Shown one piece after another: positions 1 to 7,499 of a DNA stretch of 16,538 bases. This DNA comes from Dysgonamonadaceae bacterium (GTDB lineage: Bacteria; Bacteroidota; Bacteroidia; Bacteroidales; Azobacteroidaceae), in contig JAIRRK010000032.1 in assembly GCA_031256015.1 (NCBI GenBank), positions 1 to 16,538 on the forward strand, given 5' to 3'. Below the pieces are notes generated by a model. It was not told the DNA's origin and searched no databases. It worked only from the letters and a program-made list of their open reading frames with translations. Both the position numbers and the translations under genes were made by a program. The number at the start of each line of letters is the position of its first letter. Position 1 is the stretch's first letter.

Positions 1-52
1 ATTGTTTTACTATATTTAACACGCAATATTTGTGTGCTACCGATATTTTCTT

Positions 53-122
<70 letters not shown>

Positions 123-152
123 TATATATACATAATCTTCCGCTCGGTTTAC

Positions 153-267
153 TGCCGAGGAAGCACACGCCTCTGTGCCGAGGAAGCACACGTTTATCTG
201 AGAGCGACTCAGACGTCCATCTGAGAGCGACTCAGACGAGCGTCTTAGACCGACTCAGATAAACGAC
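153..267. repeat. Five degenerate 23-bp tandem repeats containing small palindromes
   Basis: Five consecutive 23-bp units begin at 153, 176, 199, 222 and 245. Units 1 and 2 share TGCCGAGGAAGCACACG (153-169 and 176-192). ATCTGAGAGCGACTCAGACG occurs twice with the same 23-bp offset (196-215 and 219-238), and unit 5 is a diverged copy. All units fit a loose pattern TG-N5-GA-N2-CA-N-ACG. Several contain short inverted repeats: GCACA/TGTGC (163-167/174-178) and CTGAG/CTCAG with a 5-nt spacer, twice. The array lies between the microsatellite and the gene at 320. It could be a repeated protein-binding site or a transcribed leader of hairpins; its function is not known. Confidence 0.8.
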
Positions 268-319
268 AAAAAAATAACAAATCGTAATAATTAAATATAA
301 CCTATAATAGTATTCAAAC

Positions 320-1597
320 ATGAAATTAAAAGTCTTTTTATTGATGCTGACGCTTGTCATGACAAGCGCAGCCGGTGCGAAAGCACAAGTAACGATAGGT
401 ATGAGAAAAGAACCGAGTCCGGGCTCGTTGCTCGACCTGAAAGAAATGTCGGCAGCCGACAACACCACCGCCACCAAAGGCCTCGGCCTGCCGCGGGTTA
501 GTCTGAGCAACCTCAACAGGCTTTATCCGATGCTTCCCGCCGGCTACTCCGATGAGGAAGGAACCAAACACGTCGGATTGGTTGTGTATAACATGAACCG
601 CTATGCGAACAACAGGGATGTAATCGAAGGGGAAGAGTACGACCCGACCGGACTGCGTGTGTGGAACGGCAGTCGCTGGCAATCGATGAAGAAACAAGGC
701 ACTCTTCTCGAAAAAATAACACGGGTAGACTATGTTTTCACCGGTACGGTACAAACCTTCACCGCTCCGCAAGACGGCGAATACCTGCTCGAAGCCTGGG
801 GAGCAGGTATTGCAACCAGTCCTGAAAATTATCCGGCCGGCTATTGCTCAGGGGTGATTCATCTGGCCGAAAATCAGGTAATCTATGTGTACGTGGGCGG
901 CAGAAACAACATGTTCAACGGCGGCGGAAGTGCATCGAACGGCAACAAAGGATGCGGTGCTACCGACTTTCGGCTCGTCGCGGGCGATAGCGATACGGAA
1001 TGGGACAAACCACTTTCCCTCAACAGTCGCATCCTGGTATCGGGCAGCTCGGGAGGCGTAGGCAAATCCCATTCCTCCCGTGGACAGTATGCCGGCGGCC
1101 TGGAAGCATGGTCGCGTGCCGGCAAATCTTATTGTGCCACCCAAACCCAACCCGGCTCGGGCGGAGCGTTCGGACAAGGAGGCCCTGCCTCCTCTTCCAA
1201 CTCTCCGTGCGGCGGCGGCGGCGGATATTACGGCGGTAAAGGTGAAGACTTCACTTGGGCAATTGCCGGTTCAGGCTCGTCGTTTATCTCCGGCATGACC
1301 GGCTGCGTGGCCATCGACCCGACAGCAACAAACGAGCCCCGCACGCAGGATGCCGGCGCAAATACCACTGCACTGAACTATCATTCGAGCTTTGGCACAA
1401 GCCCCACCTGGGCCGACGGCGATGAAATCATATTCACCCACTGCTCCATGATTGACGGTCGCGGTTACGAATGGAATACCGGCGCGCGGGCAGCTGTTTC
1501 CATCGGTGTGCCCGACCTTCCCGACGGCACTCCCTTGCCCGACGGCAACCTCAATTCCGGCCGAGCCCGCATCATGTTGCTTGTGCCTGTTCAGTAA
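320..1597 (+). CDS. Secreted glycine-rich protein (ALK-type Gly-rich domain)
   Basis: Predicted exported protein of 425 aa. Residues 1-22 form a signal peptide (basic start, hydrophobic core, AKA|Q cleavage). Residues 23-125 resemble the N-terminal module common in Bacteroidota exported proteins, with an xLLDL motif, KGLGLPRVSL, GLVVYN and GLRVWNGSRWQSM. Residues about 135-335 match the glycine-rich domain known from ALK/LTK receptors (Gly_rich, PF12810): QTFTAP, EAWGAG, YVYVGGR, GCGATDFRL, SRILVSGSSGG, then CGGGGGYYGG and GSGSSFISG. Six cysteines in the mature part (176, 212, 272, 297, 329 and one near 393) could form disulfides. The gene is visibly richer in G+C (55-67% in two sampled lines) than its neighbours. 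No clear TAnnTTTG box lies between the repeats and the ATG. A surface or adhesive role is inference; no function is established from sequence. Confidence 0.85.
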   Translation: MKLKVFLLMLTLVMTSAAGAKAQVTIGMRKEPSPGSLLDLKEMSAADNTTATKGLGLPRVSLSNLNRLYPMLPAGYSDEEGTKHVGLVVYNMNRYANNRDVIEGEEYDPTGLRVWNGSRWQSMKKQGTLLEKITRVDYVFTGTVQTFTAPQDGEYLLEAWGAGIATSPENYPAGYCSGVIHLAENQVIYVYVGGRNNMFNGGGSASNGNKGCGATDFRLVAGDSDTEWDKPLSLNSRILVSGSSGGVGKSHSSRGQYAGGLEAWSRAGKSYCATQTQPGSGGAFGQGGPASSSNSPCGGGGGYYGGKGEDFTWAIAGSGSSFISGMTGCVAIDPTATNEPRTQDAGANTTALNYHSSFGTSPTWADGDEIIFTHCSMIDGRGYEWNTGARAAVSIGVPDLPDGTPLPDGNLNSGRARIMLLVPVQ

Positions 1598-1656
1598 TAA
1601 TCATCCTCTGTGCCCGAATCATCCGGGTGCGGGGGATTCTTCTTTTGGTGGTGGGT

Positions 1657-3444
1657 TTAGTCCAATTTCAGAACGGCAAGGAAAGCTTTTTGCGGAACTT
1701 CCACATTTCCGACTTGTTTCATTCGCTTTTTGCCCTCTTTTTGTTTTTCGAGAAGTTTTCGTTTACGGCTGATGTCACCTCCGTAGCATTTTGCCGTAAC
1801 ATCTTTGCGAACCGCTTTGATGGTTTCTCTTGCGATAACTTTCGAACCGATGGCCGCTTGGATGGCGATGTCGAATTGTTGACGCGGAATCAATTCTTTC
1901 AGTTTTTCGCACATTCTGCGTCCGAAAGTAACCGAATTATCGAAGTGAGTCAGGGTAGAAAGCGCATCAACCGGCTCACCGTTCAGTAAGATGTCTAATT
2001 TAACCAATTTGGAAGTACGGTAATCGTGCATGTGATAATCGAAAGAAGCGTATCCTTTGGAAATACTTTTCAATTTATCGTAGAAATCAATGACTATTTC
2101 GCCCAAAGGGAGGTCGTAAATGATTTCTATTCTATCGCCGGAAATATAATCCTGTTTAATCAATATTCCTCGTTTGCCGAGGCAGAGAGTCATTATCGGC
2201 CCGATGTATTTTGTAGTGGTAATAACCGAAGCCCGAATAAAAGGTTCTTCGATTCGGTCGATTAAAGTAGGGTCGGGTAGGCCGGCGGGGTTGTGTACTT
2301 CTTTGCAAATACCTTGTTTATCGTAAACTTTATAAGATACGTTCGGAACCGTCGTTATTACATTCATGTTAAACTCCCGGTCCAAGCGTTCCTGTATGAT
2401 TTCCATGTGAAGCAATCCCAAGAAGCCGCAACGGAAGCCGAATCCCAAGGCGACCGACGATTCCGCCTGAAAAGTCAGGGAGGCATCGTTCAATTGAAGT
2501 TTTTCCAACGATGAGCGCAGGTTTTCAAAGTCTTCGCTGTCGATTGGATAAACTCCGGCAAACACCATCGGTTTCACTTCTTCAAATCCTTCTATTGCTT
2601 TCGGAGAAGGCCGTTTAACATGCGTAATGGTATCTCCGACTTTGACTTCTTTCGATATTTTGATTCCGGAAATGATGTAACCGACATTTCCGCACGTAAC
2701 CTCTTTTTGTGGAACCATGTCCAGTTTCAATATTCCGACTTCGTCGGCTTCGTATTCCTTTTCGGTAGCGATAAATTTAACCGAATCGCCTTTTTTAATC
2801 GAGCCGTTCACCACTTTGAAGTAAGCGATGATGCCTCGGAACGAATTGAAGACCGAATCGAATATCAAGGCTTGCAGAGGAGCATCCGGGTCTCCTTCGG
2901 GAGCGGGAATATTCTCTATGATGGCATTCAGAATATCGTAAACACCGTCGCCTGTTTTACCGCTTGCCCGAATTATTTTTTCCCGTCCGACCCCCAGCAG
3001 TTCAATGATTTGGTCTTCCACTTCTTCCGGCATTGCGTTGGGCAAGTCGATTTTATTCAGAACCGGGATGATTTCGAGATTGTTTTCCAAAGCCATATAC
3101 AAATTGGAAATGGTTTGAGCCTGAATTCCCTGAGCCGCATCGACAATCAATAAAGCACCTTCGCAGGCGGCAATGGAACGCGATACTTCATAAGAGAAGT
3201 CGACATGTCCCGGAGTATCAATCAAATTAAGGGTATATTCTTCTTCTTTGTAATTATATTTCATTTGAATCGCATGACTTTTGATGGTAATGCCTCTTTC
3301 GCGTTCCAAGTCCATATCATCTAAAACCTGAGCTTGCATGGCCTTCCCTTCTACCGTTTGCGTGTATTCCAACAAGCGATCGGCCAAAGTACTTTTTCCG
3401 TGGTCGATATGAGCAATGATGCAAAAATTCCGAATATTCTTCAT
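1657..3444 (-). CDS. lepA: Elongation factor 4 (LepA), ribosome back-translocase GTPase
   Basis: LepA/EF4 is a ribosome-bound translational GTPase that acts on elongating or stalled ribosomes and in 30S biogenesis. The 595-aa product has the family's normal length and all G motifs: AHIDHGKST (P loop, residues 11-19), RERGITIK (switch I), DTPGH (76-80) and NKIDLP. The later EF-G-like domains and the LepA-specific C-terminal domain ([17 protein letters not shown] near the end) are intact. I chose ATG at 3444 ([16 protein letters not shown]), which fits family N-termini. An upstream in-frame TTG at 3459 would add five residues and is less likely. The gene is monocistronic, with its own TATCTTTG promoter box at 3551-3558 and an upstream terminator isolating it from the permease gene. 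Its 3' end converges on the glycine-rich gene, 59 bp away. Confidence 0.98.
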   Translation of the reverse strand: MKNIRNFCIIAHIDHGKSTLADRLLEYTQTVEGKAMQAQVLDDMDLERERGITIKSHAIQMKYNYKEEEYTLNLIDTPGHVDFSYEVSRSIAACEGALLIVDAAQGIQAQTISNLYMALENNLEIIPVLNKIDLPNAMPEEVEDQIIELLGVGREKIIRASGKTGDGVYDILNAIIENIPAPEGDPDAPLQALIFDSVFNSFRGIIAYFKVVNGSIKKGDSVKFIATEKEYEADEVGILKLDMVPQKEVTCGNVGYIISGIKISKEVKVGDTITHVKRPSPKAIEGFEEVKPMVFAGVYPIDSEDFENLRSSLEKLQLNDASLTFQAESSVALGFGFRCGFLGLLHMEIIQERLDREFNMNVITTVPNVSYKVYDKQGICKEVHNPAGLPDPTLIDRIEEPFIRASVITTTKYIGPIMTLCLGKRGILIKQDYISGDRIEIIYDLPLGEIVIDFYDKLKSISKGYASFDYHMHDYRTSKLVKLDILLNGEPVDALSTLTHFDNSVTFGRRMCEKLKELIPRQQFDIAIQAAIGSKVIARETIKAVRKDVTAKCYGGDISRKRKLLEKQKEGKKRMKQVGNVEVPQKAFLAVLKLD

Positions 3445-3550
3445 TAATTGAATTGACAAATTGACAAAATATAAAGTTGGGTTGTTACGAATCGGATGTA
3501 TCTGTTAAAGTGAGTGTTTCACTGTTTTTATCGATATTCCGACGAAAGCG

Positions 3551-3558
3551 CAAAGATA
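3551..3558 (-). promoter_or_regulatory. lepA promoter -7 box (TATCTTTG)
   Basis: On the minus strand this reads TATCTTTG, a perfect match to the Bacteroidota -7 consensus TAnnTTTG. A TTG triplet about 23 nt upstream may serve as a loose -33 element; it overlaps the terminator stem of the preceding transcript. Transcription would start near 3545, giving a leader of about 100 nt. Confidence 0.7.
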
Positions 3559-3577
3559 CGGAAATCTTTATAATAAT

Positions 3578-3613
3578 AAAACAACAAAAGGTCCTCTTCT
3601 CAGGGACCTTTTT
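3578..3613 (-). terminator. Intrinsic terminator upstream of lepA
   Basis: Inverted repeat AAAAGGTCC (3586-3594) / GGACCTTTT (3604-3612) with a 9-nt loop. On the minus strand it is followed by TTTTGTTGTTTTATT. It would end transcripts from the tgt-permease operon, or from the small-RNA promoter at 3677-3708, before the lepA promoter. The stem is flanked by A's and T's and could also work on the plus strand. Confidence 0.85.
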
Positions 3614-3672
3614 ATTCAGTTTTAATAGGCATTAGTCTTTTTTAAGGCAAAAAGATTGTTTTAGGTTTTCTG
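3586..3672 (-). ncRNA. Candidate small RNA between the permease gene and lepA
   Basis: The minus strand has TTTG (3705-3708), a 20-nt spacer and CACCTTTG (3677-3684), one mismatch from the -7 consensus and correctly spaced. The strong terminator at 3586-3612 follows, so a transcript of about 85-95 nt is predicted. It holds no convincing protein gene, only four- and six-codon frames (MQKT and MPIKTE). It could equally be processed 3' UTR of the permease mRNA. The evidence is only promoter plus terminator, with no recognised RNA family. Confidence 0.35.
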
Positions 3673-3774
3673 CATGCAAAGGTGAGTCTTTTTTTTACAT
3701 CTACCAAATAAAAAAAGATATTCTATAACACATATTTAACATTTCCAATATTCCGAAATGGAAATACTCTCTCT

Positions 3775-4863
3775 TTAATTCGGAGCTTTGAAATACAAGA
3801 ATGCCGCTACAAAGGCATAAATGAGGTTCGGTATCCACGAGGCAACGAAAGTGCTCATCAAACCGGATATGGCAAAAGAAGATGATACTTGCATAAATAA
3901 GATGTAGGAAAAGCTTAAAACCAAACCGATTCCGATATTCATTCCCATTCCTCCTTTTATCTTGCGGGCCGATAAAGATACCCCGATAACGGTTAAGATG
4001 AAAGCGGCAAACGCGATTGCGAAACGTTTATAATATTCAATTTCGAACAATTGTATGTTGCCGATTCCTCTTTTCTTCTGCCGGTCGATATAAGTTTTTA
4101 ACTGAGGGGTTGTCATTTGTTCGCTGTCATAAACCGAAATCATGAAATCGGACGGAATAATCGTTAAAGTAGTATCGATGGAAGCTCCCATTCGAATTTC
4201 TTCTTTCATGCCCACAAAATCGCGAATCATATAATCTTTCACTCTCCAGTTGTAAGCCGAATCCCATACAATTTGTTGGGCGGTCATTCGGGAGCGAAGT
4301 TCTTTCCCTTCGAATTTTTCCAAAGAAAAGCGATACCCGGTATTGGTGAATGCGTCGAAACGATCGAAATAAGCAATAATATCGGGTTCTACTTCCAGCT
4401 GAATATTTTGTTCCCAGACCACTCGTTTGTCTCTCACATATTTATTCTGAAAGTCGATGCGGGTAATATTGGCCGGCGGGATAACATAACTGCTTAATAT
4501 AAAGGTTATGATAGCGATAAATGTGGCGGAAAAAAGATAAGGACGCATCAAGCGGTTGAAACTGATTCCGCTTGCCAACATGGCGATGATTTCCGAATTG
4601 CCGGCCAGTTTAGCAGTGAAAAAGATAACGGCGATAAAGACGAACAGCGGACTCAGCATGTTAAAGAAATACGGAATGAAATTCAGGTAATAATCGAAAA
4701 TAATGGCGTGAGTGGGAGCATCGTTTTGAATGAATTTATCCAACTTTTCATTAAAATCGAACATGACACAGATAGAAATAATCAACAATATCGCAAAGAA
4801 ATAAGTGCCAAGAAATTTCTTGATAATATACCTGTCAATGATTTGAAACCCCGGTATTCTCAT
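3775..4863 (-). CDS. LptF/LptG family lipopolysaccharide export permease
   Basis: Predicted inner-membrane permease of the YjgP/YjgQ (LptF/LptG) family. With LptB and periplasmic and outer-membrane partners, such proteins extract lipopolysaccharide from the inner membrane. The product is 362 aa. It has N-terminal membrane segments near residues 18-37, 63-85 and 102-127. A hydrophilic periplasmic domain of roughly 150 residues (beta-jellyroll in the family) follows, and three C-terminal segments lie near 275-296, 304-325 and 335-358. The opening IIDRYIIKKFLGTYFFA and the LAGNSEIIAMLASGIS stretch are typical. The ATG at 4863 lies 6 nt after the tgt stop codon, so the two are almost certainly co-transcribed. 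Whether it is the LptF or LptG subunit cannot be settled from sequence alone. Confidence 0.93.
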   Translation of the reverse strand: MRIPGFQIIDRYIIKKFLGTYFFAILLIISICVMFDFNEKLDKFIQNDAPTHAIIFDYYLNFIPYFFNMLSPLFVFIAVIFFTAKLAGNSEIIAMLASGISFNRLMRPYLFSATFIAIITFILSSYVIPPANITRIDFQNKYVRDKRVVWEQNIQLEVEPDIIAYFDRFDAFTNTGYRFSLEKFEGKELRSRMTAQQIVWDSAYNWRVKDYMIRDFVGMKEEIRMGASIDTTLTIIPSDFMISVYDSEQMTTPQLKTYIDRQKKRGIGNIQLFEIEYYKRFAIAFAAFILTVIGVSLSARKIKGGMGMNIGIGLVLSFSYILFMQVSSSFAISGLMSTFVASWIPNLIYAFVAAFLYFKAPN

Positions 4864-4869
4864 TCGTTT

Positions 4870-6000
4870 TTATATTCTGTTTTGAAGTTTAGGAATCATG
4901 TTTGATTTCCAAGCGGAAAAATCGCCGGATACAATGTGTTTTCGAGCCTCTTTCACCAACCAAAGATAAAAAGCCAGATTATGAACGGATGCAATTTGCA
5001 ATGCCAAAATTTCGTTTGTCATAAATAAATGACGAAGATAGGCTTTCGAATACAAATAATCAACCGAAGAAGCTCCTTTTTCTTCAATGGGAGAGAAATC
5101 GGCTTCCCATTTTTTATTTCTCATGTTCATGATTCCTTCTTTCGTGAAAAGTTGTCCGTTTCGTCCGTTTCGTGTCGGCATAATGCAGTCGAACATATCC
5201 ACTCCTCGTTCGATGGCTTCCAACAGATTGGCCGGCGTTCCGACTCCCATCAAATAGCGCGGTTTATCTGCGGGAAGGATTTCATTCACGACTTCAATCA
5301 TTTCATACATCACTTCGGTTGGTTCTCCGACGGCCAACCCGCCGATAGCGTTTCCGCTTGCGTTTTTTGATGCTGCATTTTCAGCGGCTCGGATACGCAA
5401 ATCTTTGTAAACGCAGCCTTGTACAATCGGAAATAAAGCCTGAGAATAGTTGTATTTTCCTTCGGTTTGATTGAACCGATTCAAGCACCTGTCGAGCCAT
5501 CGTTCGGTCAGGTCGAGGGATTTTTTCGCATAAGCATAATCGGCATCGCCCGGAGTACATTCATCGAAAGCCATTATGATGTCGGCTCCGATACTTCGTT
5601 GAATATCCATCACGTTTTCAGGAGTGAAAAGGTGTTTGGAGCCGTCGATGTGAGAGCGAAATTCGGCACCTTCTTCTTTTAATTTCCGGTTATCGGACAA
5701 AGAAAAAACTTGAAAGCCTCCGCTGTCAGTCAAAATGGGTTTATCCCATCCGTTGAATCGATGTAATCCGCCGGCTTTTTCCAGAATCCCGATACCGGGA
5801 CGCAAATAAAGATGATACGTATTTCCCAGAATGATTTCGGCTTTAATATCTTCTTTCAGTTCGGTAAAATGCACGGCTTTTACGGTTCCCTGCGTTCCGA
5901 CCGGCATAAAAATAGGCGTCTCGATATTGCCGTGATCCGTTGAAATAAGTCCTGCTCGGGCATTTGATAGTTTATCGATATGTTGTAGGGTGAAATTCAT
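4870..6000 (-). CDS. tgt: tRNA-guanine transglycosylase (queuosine biosynthesis)
   Basis: Tgt exchanges guanine-34 of GUN-anticodon tRNAs for the queuine precursor preQ1. With ATG at 6000 (MNFTLQHIDK) the product is 376 aa, the usual length; an earlier in-frame start at 6021 would lie in the short promoter-leader region. Visible motifs: TDSGGFQVFS with Asp92, VQGCVYKDLR, GGLAVGEP, MGVGTP, and DCIMPTRNGRNG with the nucleophile Asp271. The usual CxCxxC zinc ligands are absent: residues 305-318 read IEEKGASSVDYLYS, although the distal SVHNL histidine (His340) remains. I recall similar replacements in other Bacteroidota Tgt proteins, so this need not mean inactivity. A TATCTTTG box at 6019-6026 gives it its own promoter, and the LPS permease gene follows 6 nt after the stop. 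Confidence 0.97.
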   Translation of the reverse strand: MNFTLQHIDKLSNARAGLISTDHGNIETPIFMPVGTQGTVKAVHFTELKEDIKAEIILGNTYHLYLRPGIGILEKAGGLHRFNGWDKPILTDSGGFQVFSLSDNRKLKEEGAEFRSHIDGSKHLFTPENVMDIQRSIGADIIMAFDECTPGDADYAYAKKSLDLTERWLDRCLNRFNQTEGKYNYSQALFPIVQGCVYKDLRIRAAENAASKNASGNAIGGLAVGEPTEVMYEMIEVVNEILPADKPRYLMGVGTPANLLEAIERGVDMFDCIMPTRNGRNGQLFTKEGIMNMRNKKWEADFSPIEEKGASSVDYLYSKAYLRHLFMTNEILALQIASVHNLAFYLWLVKEARKHIVSGDFSAWKSNMIPKLQNRI

Positions 6001-6018
6001 AAAATCGGAAAAATTACA

Positions 6019-6026
6019 CAAAGATA
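6019..6026 (-). promoter_or_regulatory. tgt-permease promoter -7 box (TATCTTTG)
   Basis: Reads TATCTTTG on the minus strand, perfect against TAnnTTTG. It lies in the 38-nt gap after the phosphopantetheinyl transferase gene and predicts a leader of only about 15 nt before the tgt ATG at 6000. No good -33 TTTG is seen at 19-21 nt. Confidence 0.6.
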
Positions 6027-6038
6027 GTTTTTTATTGC

Positions 6039-6662
6039 TTATTTGGCGACAGTTACAACATAATCGTCCGTAACCAAATAATCGACGGTGAACGATTGAC
6101 GCTCTTTTGTTTTTGTTTCAAACGATTGAAATTTCGACCATTGATTAATCTCCGGTTCAAAAGGAGAGATGTGCAAATCGGTATTAAATGCAAGTCTGTT
6201 ATCATCCAAAATCTTGAATAAAGACTCTTTGGCCGACCAGTGCAAAAGCAAATGAACGGTTTCGTTTTTTACGGAAAGGGTTTCTTCTTCGGCCGGATTC
6301 ATGAAACGATGACGAATGTGATTCACCCGGTCGGATAGTTGTTCAATATCGATTCCTACGGGTTTGTCTTTTTGCAGCGCAACGGCGACGTATCCTTTCG
6401 TGTGACTGATACTTATATGGTAAGATTTGTCTTTTAATCGGGGTTTTCCGGTCGGAGAATAAACGATTTCTTTCTCTTCACCCAGAATTTCTTTCATCAG
6501 TAATCTCGCGCTTAGCCATTCCCTTTTTCGCTTTTCGTTTTTCATTTCCTGAACGGCGTTATAATATTCTTTTTTCTCTAATAAAGAAAAAAGTTCTTCC
6601 GAAGAAAACCGTATCGGACTGATGGCTACAATTGAATTGTTTGTTGTATCAATACTTGTCAT
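6039..6662 (-). CDS. 4'-phosphopantetheinyl transferase (Sfp type)
   Basis: Transfers the 4'-phosphopantetheine arm of coenzyme A to a serine on carrier proteins (ACP or PCP). From ATG at 6662 the product is 207 aa. Visible family motifs: TGKPRL (71-76), HISISHTKG (82-90), GIDIE (103-107, with magnesium-binding acidic residues) and WSAKES (142-147). I prefer 6662 to the upstream in-frame ATG at 6716. A well-formed promoter (TTTC, 19 nt, TACTTTTG at 6697-6704) lies inside the longer reading, and the extra 18 residues look unlike the family. It is divergent from the response regulator gene. No carrier protein or synthase gene is nearby, so it probably serves the fatty-acid ACP, but its substrate cannot be read from the sequence. 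Confidence 0.92.
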   Translation of the reverse strand: MTSIDTTNNSIVAISPIRFSSEELFSLLEKKEYYNAVQEMKNEKRKREWLSARLLMKEILGEEKEIVYSPTGKPRLKDKSYHISISHTKGYVAVALQKDKPVGIDIEQLSDRVNHIRHRFMNPAEEETLSVKNETVHLLLHWSAKESLFKILDDNRLAFNTDLHISPFEPEINQWSKFQSFETKTKERQSFTVDYLVTDDYVVTVAK

Positions 6663-6696
6663 TCCCGCTTTTATTTTCCCGATTCCGTCGAGACTG

Positions 6697-6727
6697 CAAA
6701 AGTAAATCATTTTCACATACCGGGAAA
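6697..6727 (-). promoter_or_regulatory. Phosphopantetheinyl transferase promoter
   Basis: On the minus strand: TTTC (6724-6727), a 19-nt spacer, then TACTTTTG (6697-6704), a perfect TAnnTTTG. Transcription would start near 6691, giving a leader of about 30 nt to the ATG at 6662 and excluding the ATG at 6716. Confidence 0.7.
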
Positions 6728-6770
6728 GGCCGAAATTGAAAACTTCCTAAAATATTCCGGAATTAATGCG

Positions 6771-6778
6771 TATTTTTG
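6771..6778 (+). promoter_or_regulatory. Two-component operon promoter -7 box (TATTTTTG)
   Basis: TATTTTTG fits TAnnTTTG exactly. The predicted start near 6784 leaves a leader of about 20 nt before the ATG at 6804. An overlapping two-codon frame (ATG AAA TGA at 6799-6807) sits across the start. No clear -33 TTTG is found. Confidence 0.6.
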
Positions 6779-6803
6779 TTCGCGACAAGATAGCCGGGAT
6801 GAA

Positions 6804-7499
6804 ATGAAAATATTGATTATTGAAGACGAAAAAGATTTAAGGGAGACAATTCGGGATTTTCTTCTTCAGGAAAAATACATTGTCGAGAGTGTTTCGGATT
6901 ATCATTCGGCCGTGAGTAAAATTTATGCTTACGACTACGACTGTATATTGCTGGACATCATGCTGCCGGGAGGAAGCGGACTTTCTGTCCTGAAAGAATT
7001 GAAGAAATTGAAAAAAAAGGAGAGTGTTTTAATTATATCGGCCAAAGATTCTATTGAAGATAAAGTCACCGGCCTGGAATCGGGAGCCGATGATTACTTG
7101 GCAAAACCTTTTCATCTGGCGGAACTGAATGCCCGAATAAAATCAATTATCCGGAGGAAACAAGCGGCCGGAAATATGGATATCGCGATTGAAAATTTGA
7201 GAATCAATCCCGATAAACGAACCGTTTTCATCAGTGACAAAGAGTTGGTATTGAATCGAAAAGAATTCGACTTGCTTTACTATTTTGCGGTGAATCCCAA
7301 TCGATTGATTTATAAAACCACGCTTGCGGAATCGGTATGGGGAGACAATATCGACCAAGCCGACAGTTTGGATTTTATTTATTCGCAAATTAAAAATCTT
7401 CGGAAAAAATTGAAACTTGCAAAGGCCGTTCCGACAATAAAAGCAATATACGGATTTGGATATAAACTGTTAACCGACGGCGATGATGAAACTTCTTAA
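6804..7499 (+). CDS. OmpR-family response regulator
   Basis: Two-component transcriptional regulator of 231 aa. The receiver domain (about 1-118) has the acidic pair Glu7/Asp8, phospho-acceptor Asp51 in LLDIMLPGGSG, Ser79 in the switch position (IISA) and Lys101 in LAKPF. The C-terminal OmpR/PhoB winged helix (about 135-228) contains LNRKEFDLLYYFAVNPNR and the IYGFGYKL end typical of the fold. It therefore likely binds direct repeats as a dimer when phosphorylated. Its last 17 nt overlap the kinase start, implying translational coupling and a cognate pair. Its targets are unknown; the two PepSY-like genes downstream are the natural first guess. Confidence 0.96.
   Translation: MKILIIEDEKDLRETIRDFLLQEKYIVESVSDYHSAVSKIYAYDYDCILLDIMLPGGSGLSVLKELKKLKKKESVLIISAKDSIEDKVTGLESGADDYLAKPFHLAELNARIKSIIRRKQAAGNMDIAIENLRINPDKRTVFISDKELVLNRKEFDLLYYFAVNPNRLIYKTTLAESVWGDNIDQADSLDFIYSQIKNLRKKLKLAKAVPTIKAIYGFGYKLLTDGDDETS

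Noticed and set aside
153..267. A small CRISPR array
   Set aside because: The 23-bp units are contiguous with no spacers, diverge from one another, and no cas gene is present.
848..1177. A minus-strand protein of about 109 aa inside the glycine-rich gene
   Set aside because: It is an antisense shadow produced by the GC-rich coding strand; the plus-strand gene has clear domains and a signal peptide.
1598..1656. A bidirectional terminator between the glycine-rich gene and lepA
   Set aside because: Only a 4-bp CCCG/CGGG stem (1613-1616/1624-1627) is visible and no clear T-tract follows on either strand.
6663..6716. Longer N-terminus for the phosphopantetheinyl transferase
   Set aside because: A good promoter lies inside this stretch and the added residues do not look like the family, so the ATG at 6662 is preferred.
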